This document shows positions 55,658 through 64,000 of a stretch of 64,000 bases of DNA, piece after piece. Under the pieces are notes generated by a model. The model was given only the letters and a program-made list of their open reading frames with translations, made no database searches and was not told the DNA's origin. Position 1 is the first letter of the stretch. Each line of letters begins with the position of its first letter. The stretch covers positions 799,541,258 through 799,605,257 of the forward strand of contig CM061142.1 of assembly GCA_030789695.1 (NCBI GenBank), written 5' to 3'. Both the position numbers and the translations under genes were made by a program. The DNA is from Scilla litardierei (Eukaryota > Streptophyta > Magnoliopsida > Asparagales > Asparagaceae).

Positions 55658-57060
55658 AAATCCCCCAAGCTAAACTCTTCCTTATCCTCAAGGAAGACAA
55701 AGAGAGAGTAAGGATTGGAGGAATGCAAGTACGCACACAAATGATATCGAGAACTTCAAAACATCGAGCATTCATATACATGGGTGAGTGGAGAGTTTGG
55801 ATTTTGGAAATTTCAAACATATCACTTACTCTCCCCCAATCGAGATATTACCTGGGATATCATTCCCAACAGAAATCAGCACATAATATGCAAGATCATG
55901 GTTATGCTCAAATCCTAAGATATTTCCTCTATCCCACACTGGGCTAATGGAATGGGAATTGAAATTATGCAATGATCGAGAGGAGAATTAATATTGTATG
56001 ATTTCATGCAAATCTTTCTAAGAGATGGCTCTAAAAACACGTTGTCATTCCTTGATTAGTGGGGTTGATACTTGATAGCATTGCCCATGCTTTTATTTCT
56101 ATATATACTAATGATCTTCTTTTGTTTCTTTTTTTGGATCCTAGTTAGTTCGTGTAAGGAGCGTTGAGTCAATGACTCCCAGGTCAGACGACCTTAGGGC
56201 ATTGAGCCAAGAAGGACCCATATGACCTACTAGCTTAAATCAACTATCTGTATCCCCATGCACTCCCCCAAGCTAAATCTTTCAACACGAATCCCCAATG
56301 CTTACTGAGGCATAAGGACCCGGCTACTGGATGTAGTTGGAAGAATGATGCATATTTATTTATTTTCTTTATTTTTATTTTCTCTTTCTCTTTTTTTTTC
56401 TCTTTTTCCCCTTTTTTTCAAACATGGGCAAGTTAGGCAACTCAACTCATCAATACTGAAAAGACATGCTATTTTCCAAATCCTATTGGATTGCAAATCA
56501 TCATACACTCAACTAAGACTTTCAAGATTCATGCATAAGATGGATTCCCAAAACAAAATATAAAATAGGCATGTTTCGAGTACTTCTATCCTAAAGATTG
56601 TGAGCATAAGCATAATAAGCATATTATATGAGATCTCAAACCAAAAACTAGCCCTAAAGCATATATCACGATTGATGTCAAGAAACTGAATAAAACGATA
56701 TGTAAATCTGAAAATTCTTCACTAGAAAATCGATGCATATAAAATACTTGATGTCGTGAAATTTTGGATATGAAGACACATAAATACATATGATGTATGG
56801 GATGCGGGATGCATATTTTGTTTGTTTTTGTATTTTTCATGGAAATATGAAAAGGAAGAGTATGATGCGTGAAAAGGAAGAAAAGGAAAGAAAAAAAATA
56901 TAATATGTATGAATGATATGAAAATATGAAAATGAAGATGAAAATATGAAAATGAAGTATGGAATGCTCATCTCCCAAGTTAGAAGTGAGCATTGTCCTC
57001 ACTGCAAAGATGTAGTGATCGTATGAGGAAATATGTGAGGGGAAGAGGTGCAAGAGGATG
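55658..57060 (-). other. G2 3' internal noncoding region
   Basis: It is noncoding and colinear with A1 23051-24354. Polypurine-type tracts (AGCTTGGGGGA on the minus strand) occur next to the LTR at 55658 and again near 56268 and 57070. The conserved block is at 56150-56340. Confidence 0.7.
56150..56340 (-). other. Conserved noncoding block, G2 copy
   Basis: CCCAGGTCAGACGACCTTAG and ACCTACTAGCTT, then GGACCCGGCTACTGG, in the same order as in A1. It is also shared with G1 on the opposite strand. Confidence 0.75.
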
Positions 57061-57099
57061 AAAGGAGGCTTCCCCCAAGCTAGAATGGTGTCGTGCTCT

Positions 57100-58605
57100 A
57101 TATGTGATAGGGGAGTGGAAAACTAGGGCATACACAATGTTGGGGGGCGGGGGTCAGGAAGCGCTATCTTCAGGTGGTGGCAGGGGTGGTGGAAGTAGGC
57201 GTGGTCTGGTGTCACGAATGATGGAAGGTCAACGAGCCATCCATATGCCTCATGGACAATGGAATCCAAGCTGTAAAGTGTGGATCTCGTGACTTCCATG
57301 GTGGACCTTAAGGCTCGAACACTCTCCTCCAAAAGTTGAATGCGATCCTCTATAGTAAGAGGAGGGAGAGAACTAGAGGGGCCAGAACTGTCACCTGATT
57401 GGTGAGGTTCCTGAGTGAAGGGTGGATGTGTAACTCTGGGCTCATGGGTGCCCTTAGGTGTAGCAATGGCATGTGCAGTGGAAGTGGAGGGATCTGCAGG
57501 GATGTGCTGAGCAGGAAAAGGCTGAGGTTGTGCATTGAGTGGTTAGTCTGGGTCAGGAGGGAATATCCACTGCATCGCCTCATTAATGCGAGTGCGCTCG
57601 GGGTTGGTAAGGGTAGTGTAAGGAGTGTGGGATGGGCCATACAACCAAACGAACCTCCCGTCCAAATTTGGGCTGATCATATGCATATTCGTAAGCACAG
57701 GAATACCAAGAGACGTGGGGCCAGGGGTCGTCGGTAATTCGTTAAGGATCTGGAGGAAGATGGGTAGGTGGCAGGCAATCGTAGTAATGAGGCCCCCATA
57801 ACATGTATGGACAATAGTGGCCTAGCTAATGGAGAGGAATCTATGGGCCAACCAATGTCCGACATTAATCAAGATGCGTGGAGATGTGGTGCCGGATCGA
57901 TGGACGACCCATGGTTGGGTCATGACCCATATGAAGAATCGCTCCTGTCGCGTGACGATGCCAGTGGTCTCTCTATAGAAAATGGTGCTCGCGATAATAC
58001 AATGGGCCAGGCGAAGGCACAGATGGATAATAGATTAAGCCTTCGTCTGGCCAGGGGAGTAGGGTGCTACCCCAGTGCGCTGTTCCCAAAAGCGGGAAAT
58101 GTTGAAGGTTAGGGAAAGAGCACTAGAAGGACTAATGGAATTTACAACAGTGGCGGTAGGCCATCGAAAAATGGTATTCAAGGCATCAAACGTGATGGGG
58201 GTAGTCAGCGTTCGTGAGCCTGAACTCTATGCCTGAGCTCATGTAGGCAAAGGAGCTAAGAAACTCCAATGTGAGGCGTGGATATGTGCAGGCTTCCTAG
58301 GCTAAGAACTCGTCTCACCCTATGTGGGAAAAAAGTGTTTGAACTCCCTCGAGGACCCCTAATTTATTGAGAGCGGGAGGGCTCGCTAATTCTATGGTAG
58401 AAATGTGCCTTCGAGCTAATCCTTGGAAAGTGGATAATTCTGTGGTGTTCCTAAATTCTATCCCTACCGTGTCGATTGGGGGTGGGGCGATCCCCTCTGG
58501 GGGTGGTTGTGAAGATGAAGAGGGTGTGTCAGATAATCGTGGACGTGTGGCCCTCAGGCGTGATCGTGGGGGTGGCGGTGTCGGGTGTTTTGTGCGTGGA
58601 CGCAT
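57100..58605 (-). pseudogene. ATHILA ORF-1-like protein, decayed
   Basis: The ATG at 58605 starts MRPRTKHPTPPPPRSRLRAT, a basic Pro/Arg-rich start. Then come STFQGLARRHISTIELASPP, FSHIG, and after a stop PRLTLEFLSSFAYMSSGIEF. This resembles ATHILA ORF-1 family proteins. Later parts in other frames (LLTNMHMI-type and NERTRINEAMQW-type segments near 57560-57700) continue it. Many stops and frameshifts are present. The corresponding unit is absent from G1. The function of this family is not established. Confidence 0.6.
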
Positions 58606-59460
58606 GATGAGAGTATGTGAGAGTGAGAGTGTGAATCACAAACAACCAATAGACACAACTATCATGCAACGAAAATTCGAAAAAAGTTAGGGCAAAAACT
58701 GAGAAACTGAGTTTGGAGTGAATTTACCCAAACATGGCAGCGATCTTCGCTGCGATGCGATGCAATGGACTTCAATCAAAAGCCATAAGCTCTAATTTTC
58801 CTGCGGATCACTTGGCAGTAAATTGTTTGCCGCAAAACCTCTAACCGGTCGAGTTAGGGATTGATGGACGGGGTCTGATGGGTGCAAATTGGGGGAATTT
58901 TAGAGATAGGAAGAGAGAGAAGGGGCATTTGTTGCTGGTTGGAGGACTGGAGATGGGCAAAGGAGGGGGAATTTTGGAGGAGAAGAGAATATGAAGTCGA
59001 AACGGTGGAAAAATCACGCGGGCTCGATTGTTTGAGGGCCTGGGGTACTTATAAAGGGCAGAGACACGATTGTGTGACACCATCGTATCGCACTTCGGGC
59101 TGAAATCTGGGGCTGAAGGGGGCATTGGTCACACGGTCGTGTGAGAATTCACACGACCGTGTGATTGTAGGGTCAAAATAAAGTCCAATAGCTATTTTTC
59201 TGCTGTATTTCTGACGCGGTCTCGTGGATTTCACGCGACCGTGTGGCTTTGGTCTCAAAATTTTCCAGAAAATGGCTTTCTCCCACAAACTATTACACGA
59301 CTGTTTGAAACTTGAACACGGCCGTCTCTAGCTCTTCTCCATAAGCTTTTCCATTTGCTTTTTCTTTGGTCCTTTGGTCCCCTCTGACATGGTCGTGTGA
59401 CAACCCACACGGTCATGTTGGATGTCCATATAACATAAAAACCAAACAAAAATTGAGATC
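58606..59460 (-). promoter_or_regulatory. Candidate internal promoter with LTR-type hairpin array
   Basis: On the minus strand, five hairpin or half-hairpin motifs lie between 59421 and 59063. The best is 59130-59167 with arms CACACGGTCGTGTGA and TCACACGACCGTGTG. They are followed by TATA-like CCTTTATAAGTAC at about 59058-59046, then about 440 bp to the ATHILA ORF-1-like ATG. This repeats the LTR U3 layout of the same superfamily but inside the element. Confidence 0.55.
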
Positions 59461-59735
59461 AGAATTCTGGGCTTTTAGTCTTAGGATTTTTGGGGGGTTT
59501 TATGATTGGTGTGTACCGAGTGAGAAGTGAGCAACTTATTCAAAAGAAATCTACTAATCCTAAGAAAGATTTAACCTAATATGCTTCTCTCGCTATCGAG
59601 AGGAGACGAGTTTATTGAAAGAACTATCCTAGAAAGCATTTAAAATTTTCTACACTACTGGATTGAGTACATCCTTTCATGGCTTAGCTAATAGCTTCAC
59701 TCCACGAACTCCAACAGGCTCTAGCAATGCTTCTG
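59461..59735 (-). other. G2a spacer between the gag-like ORF and the ORF unit
   Basis: Noncoding. The part at about 59575-59660 aligns with G1 48815-48900 (CTCGATAGCGAG motif, TTTAAATGCTTTCTAGG-type block). After that G1 and G2a diverge, marking one edge of the extra unit. Confidence 0.55.
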
Positions 59736-61378
59736 TTAGCATTTATCAAGGACAACAACTCGAATCTTGCAATAAACAAGGAGCATCAGTCCGATGTGAA
59801 AAATTTCTTCGCCAATATATGTGTTCCAAAGGTAATCGTCAAATGAGTTTGAAAAATTCAAAGAACGTTGACGACTACTCCCAGGAAGTTGTATGATGCT
59901 CTCTGAGAATGATGCGATCAACTCCTCGTCATTTCCTTCGATATGCTCCTCAGGTGTTGACATGACCTAGCATACCTCTATGGAATGTGAGCGTGTGTCC
60001 TGTGGAAAGTACATCGTGTCAGAAACATCAAAATCTAAAGAATTATGAAATAAAATATTAGATTCAGACAAGGATTTTAGTGGATCTCCATATGTAGGAG
60101 TGTTTGGGTCAAGTGGATGTGGTGCTTCTGGTGGAACGGGGAGTGGCTGCGAAGGTGAAGGTGGAGCGGGAAGTGCTTCAGGCTCTATGAAATTGATCGT
60201 TGCGTCTATGCCTAGATGCACTTCCTCTTCATCAATGTGTACATGCTCTGTAGTCTCCCCGATGCTCTTGCAAGGCATGTAGTGGGGAATGCAGTCAAGT
60301 GGGAAGAATTGCTTGTGCTTATCAGATTTGGAGATCTCGGATGGCCCTTCGCATGCTCCATGCTTGCCACCTACCTCGCAAAGAATTATTGTGTCCTTCC
60401 ACTGGCCTATGCATGGTTCATCATCCATCTTGTCGTCGTCTGGGGTATGATGATGGATGTGATCATCATTAGCATGTGTCTCGATGGTAGTACATAGAGG
60501 AAAAAATGAGCTCATATCAAAAAAATTAAATTGTTGCTCAGATGAGTTACCTTCCATATTGCAGGTTGTTGATGATGCGTGATACACAGCAACAACTTCC
60601 ATGTACTTCCAAGATGCCTCAGGCGGCATGCCAAAGAATTGGCCAGCATTCATTCTCATCATGGCCTCCAACAAGTCTGCATGCAGTCCTCCACTAAAGT
60701 AACAAATGAGCCAAAATGTGCTGACCCAAGCTGCGGCAATCCATCCACCATCTTGTTGAATCTCCCCCAAGCTTGCCAAAGAGTCTCTCCGTCAAGTTGG
60801 GTGAAGCTAGCAATCTGGTTCTTAGGTGTTTGTGTCGCTTCACCTGATCCCCAATTGTGGACATGGTTCCTCCTCCATCATTCCATGGAAGACTAGGGGT
60901 GTAGGAACTACAGTAATTGGGACTTCCAGGGGCTTTCCTCTCATCGATGTTTCCTTAGTTATCCGATCCCAAGCATTATGATTTGATTACCCCTGTGGAT
61001 TAGGAATTTTGTTTAGATTTTTGGCAATCTCATTTATGGGGTATCGATCAGAGTGGTCAGGGAAGGTGAAGTCATTTGGACTTGGTTTGAAAGGTAATTC
61101 TCCAAGAGAAGCTCAAGGCTAGACTTTGGTGGAGGTGGAGGCATATAGGTTTGGAGGTGAGGATGTGAGGGTTCATGGTGTAGGTTGTAGGCATATGGGT
61201 GTGGGAAGTGGGGATTGGCAAAATATAGACATTGGTTGGTTTCATACCACTGCATTCCATATATAATACAGGTCGTGATAACTTTTGAGAAAATCATTAG
61301 TATATCCCATCTGAGCACCATGTGACATTGATGCATTGAAATTAGGATTCCACATAATACTCCAAGTGCACATGTCAA
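59736..61378 (-). pseudogene. G2a gag-like ORF with leading zinc knuckle
   Basis: The part at 61378-61034 has a decayed CCHC knuckle (CIIYGMQWYETNQC; one Cys and the His replaced by Tyr), then Pro-rich text and LELLLENYLSNQVQM. The part at 60779-59967 (LICYFSGGLHADLLEAMMRM, FGMPPEASWKYMEVVAV, then IETHANDDHIHHHTPDD and an acidic Pro-rich region) is open for 270 codons. The part at 59963-59736 is the acidic C-terminus. The knuckle thus precedes the capsid-like part, as in G2b. Confidence 0.65.
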
Positions 61379-61520
61379 AGAAAAGATAAAACTAGGAGAA
61401 ACGCGTCAATGGTACAAGAGAGTAGTAAAAAGTGTGGTGTTGGGGGAAAATTTTTGTTTATTTATTTATTTTTATATATGCACGTAGTCTAACGAACCTA
61501 AAATTAAACTAATATCAATC

Positions 61521-61553
61521 AAGGCAACCTCCCGGAAACGGAGCCAGAAAACT
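61521..61553 (-). other. Primer-binding site region, G2a
   Basis: On the minus strand it reads TTTTCTGGCTCCGTTTCCGG then GAGGTTGCC, close to the Athila-type primer site. It directly follows the LTR end CGCAACA. Confidence 0.7.
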
Positions 61554-62260
61554 TGTTGCGTGAGTGGCTGATGCCCAAATGTGCACACGCAAGCGCACAC
61601 ACTCAGCTCCTAGGTGCAGGAGATCAGTCGTAGTAAATCTCGATAAGTACGAGGTCAAATCCATATGGACAAGTCGTTTCGCAATCACAAGTTCAATTGG
61701 CTAAAGAAATCTAAAGGTGCAGTGGCAACCAACTAAACTAACAAGTGTGGTGAGAGAAAGTGGGCAGTGACACTGTCAAGCTAAGCCTAAGGCATGTAGG
61801 GTGGAGACCAAAATGGGACGCTAGTCAAGCTAAGATGAGTGTGTGTGATATGATGTCATTAGGGTTATGAGTTGATTAGCAAAAGGTTCATTCTAAATGA
61901 ATCAACCCTCACATCTATGTCATGGTATGCAAGGGTTGTGCACATAGGTAATGCCCTTAAGGCACACCGTCGTTCTACGGCCCCACCAAGAGTAGTGCAC
62001 GATTCATTGATGTATTAACTAATGAGTTGAAATTCCTAACGTAAGCTCATGAAACGATCCTTGCATCCGTGTCAATAGATTGCAAGGATCGTGCACATAT
62101 GTGTGACCTTTAAGATACACCACCGTTCTATGGCCCCACCAAGAGTCATGCACAATTCAATGAAATATAGCGCACAACGCATCAATAAACACCATCTAGC
62201 ATCTTTCAAGGCATGCTAGATCCATTAAATGCTAGATATGAACATTATTAACCAACATAC
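61554..62260 (-). repeat. LTR fragment next to the G2a primer site
   Basis: It starts on the plus strand TGTTGCGTGAGTGGCTGATG. It does not align by eye with 54041-55657 but shares motifs with solo LTR S3 (GTGCAGGAGATC at both). It is cut at 62261 by another LTR. A duplicated block of about 120 bp (CACCGTTCTA and GGCCCCACCAAGAGT motifs) occurs at about 61930 and 62060. Confidence 0.55.
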
Positions 62261-64000
62261 TGTAACGACCCGCTCTCAGGGGCCCGTTACTTATTTGATT
62301 TATGCGCAGGTCTGCAGTTAACCAGTGAAAACAAAATAGCCACGATGCAGAGATGTACAAAAATACCCAAATAGTGTCCAATTATTACAATCCATACTGT
62401 ACAAAATGTTCCAACAAAGATACATGAAAGAAAGAAAGTACATAAGTGAAAATAACTCTGAAAGCTGCGGTCTCAGGGTTGAACTCTAGCGCTGCCAACT
62501 CAAGAACATCTGCATGTACGTCGTCTGCGGTGCTACAAAAATGAAACCGTAGGTAAGTCACAACAATTCTAGCAATATAAATAGAGCAGTGCAAAATATG
62601 GAACATGCTATAATGAACAATTAAGGATGATCATGCAAGTGCAGAAAGTAAGGTAAGAGCGGACATGCATGCAAGAGTGGTAAGTAAAGTACTGGTGGCT
62701 ACCTAGGTGTGGTAAGTAAAGTGTATGTAATGCATAAAGTAAAGGTGACTGTGTAAGTGCAAACAGTAACGTACAAGAGCAACAATTGTGGCATGGCAAA
62801 TGTAACATGGTAACAGCAATATTTTAACCAGCATGCAATGTGATGACAATGGTAGGACAACCAGGTAGAAGTAGTAACAATAAAAAGGACAATTAAGCAA
62901 AAGTAAAGCTAGAAAATACGTGACTTACATAGGAAAGTACAGTGTGCAACCATTGAGCTCATCTCCTTCCACGGAGGCGCTCACCCCGGTGGATCTCAAA
63001 TCACTTTAGGCGGTATATTTCATTTTAGACGGCCGGTACGGTGCAATGTGTAGATGGCTCACGGTAGCTCCCACACTTTCTCTGATATAAGTTACCTCAA
63101 AAACCCAGTGCAATGCCAACTACTTTTAAGCATTCAATTTCAATAAGATGTTTCAGCAGTATGATGTCAATACGGTATGTCATTCAATCATTATGTTGCA
63201 ATACGGTATGAGAATCCGTTGTTCCAAAGGTAAAGGTATTCAAATGCATTAACAACACTCCAAAGAGCTTCGCTTATTGAAAAGTTAAGGCAGAAGCCTC
63301 AACAGAGAATGTCAGTCCTGAGCAATGTTTTGAAATCCAACAACTATGATACCAGTCCATGCTTCGAGCATGCTGTATTTCCATAAATTATGCTATCTAA
63401 ATTTCTAAAGTTAGAATTCTTTATGACTTACGCTATCGAGATCGTCGCAGTAAGACGAGGTTAGAGCTAGAGCTTCCAAGGGAGTCGGTGCACAAGAATT
63501 GGTACCTGCAAATACAAGAAACAGTTGGTTAAAGAACACACTATTTTCCTATCTATTTAACTTGATTGTTTTGATTTTTAAACGGATTGAAACATTTTCG
63601 AAAAGCGTTCTAAATTTTTATTTAGGCTAGATATGAAGAAAATAATTTTACTACAGGAGGAAATATTTTTCAGAAGCTTCTGTTAATTTTTATAATTTTT
63701 AAAAGCTTAAAATCAATTTAAAAACTAATTTTAATTAGGTAACTTGTTTATTCAACAATTTATTATGGATGAAATACATATCGGAATGGTCCAAATGAGC
63801 TGTCAAAACGACCGTCTCAAAGAGTACTACAACATATATTTTTCTCACGTATCAATTTACGTGAAAATAACAAGTTACAGATTTTTAATTGAAAACAACG
63901 TATTTAAGTTTTAGGGTTAAAAATTTATTGTGAAAAAAATAAACATCTGATTGAGATAAAACTAGCGCCATTGGATCCAGAACATCATTTCTGATTTTCT
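62261..64000 (-). mobile_element. Chromovirus-type LTR, minus strand, running off the window
   Basis: It starts TGTAACGACCCGCTCTCAGG after CATAC. The order of sequence that follows is the mirror of the 3' half of a Del/Tekay LTR: a region opposite TTTTGTACAGTATGG, a GC-rich turn near 62500, and a CACCCCGGTGG-type part near 62980. No coding sequence is seen. The other end and TSD lie outside the window. Confidence 0.6.

Larger units (their letters stand above)
52961..62260 (-). mobile_element. G2: chained Athila-like Gypsy segments, minus strand
   Basis: Read on the minus strand: LTR fragment (62260-61554), primer site, gag-like ORF (61378-59736), an extra ORF unit (59460-57100), 3' region with polypurine tract (57060-55658), LTR (55657-54041), primer site, and a second partial gag-like ORF (53820-52929). 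One LTR is therefore shared by two internal regions. The LTR left of the first primer site is not of the same family as the shared LTR. Confidence 0.65.

Noticed and set aside
1..64000. Endogenous pararetrovirus or other integrated virus
   Set aside because: All RT sequences seen are Copia-type (YVDDL, YVDDI after integrase). No movement protein or viral coat-protein signature was found.

Overview
This window is gene-poor nuclear DNA of a flowering plant. It holds one recognisable host gene: the 5' part of a minus-strand gene for splicing factor SF3A1, cut by the left window edge at position 1. Almost everything else is a nest of LTR retrotransposons and solo LTRs, plus one Harbinger-type DNA transposon remnant. 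The plant assignment rests on the SF3A1 sequence, on plant-type Copia and Gypsy elements (Ale-like, SIRE/Maximus-like, Athila-like and chromovirus-like LTRs), and on initiator-Met-type primer sites. All boundaries, target-site duplications (TSDs) and LTR comparisons were made by eye.

Layout, left to right. 1-959 is SF3A1 (minus) with a likely 5'-UTR intron and promoter up to about 1.5 kb. About 1.5-3.3 kb is a Harbinger-like remnant with a broken Myb-like ORF1. 3319-16135 is an old, decayed Ale-type Copia element (R1) with 122-bp LTRs. Inside R1 sit a minus-strand non-autonomous Gypsy-like element (N1, 4142-8748, TSD ATTAT), which itself contains a solo LTR (S0, 5410-6844, TSD GTGGG), and a Copia solo LTR (S4, 11234-13004). 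17141-24354 is the 3' end of a minus-strand Athila-like element (A1). Its LTR is split by solo LTR S1 (18555-22875), which is split by chromovirus-type solo LTR S2 (18605-21470, TSD TTAAC). 24355-26813 is a truncated chromovirus-type LTR. 26814-30198 is the left end of an unclassified LTR element (T3). 30199 to about 52960 is a Copia element with gag but no pol (C1).

C1 carries three insertions: a Gypsy-like solo LTR (S3) in its 5' LTR; a young, nearly intact 11-kb SIRE/Maximus-like element with an extra 3' ORF (C2, 34926-45966, TSD AAAAG) in its gag; and a Gypsy element that codes only a gag-like ORF (G1, 46039-51597, TSD CTATC), also in its gag. About 52960-62260 is a minus-strand series of related Gypsy segments (G2b, an LTR, G2a) whose two gag-like copies sit next to different LTRs. 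From 62261 a minus-strand chromovirus-type LTR runs off the right edge.

The most interesting signal cuts across families. Many unrelated LTRs here carry several copies of a family-specific short palindrome or hairpin, usually just upstream of a TATA-like box. In two unrelated elements (Copia C2 and Gypsy G2a) the same palindrome as in the element's own LTR family also stands in front of a separate 3' ORF, as if LTR promoter material had been reused internally. Other points are: a gag-like ORF whose zinc knuckle comes before the capsid-like part; a conserved noncoding block in three Gypsy 3' regions; hairpin-sized deletions between the two LTRs of G1; and a phase-0 candidate intron that would bypass the gag/pol stops of C2. 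No tRNA, rRNA or CRISPR array was found.
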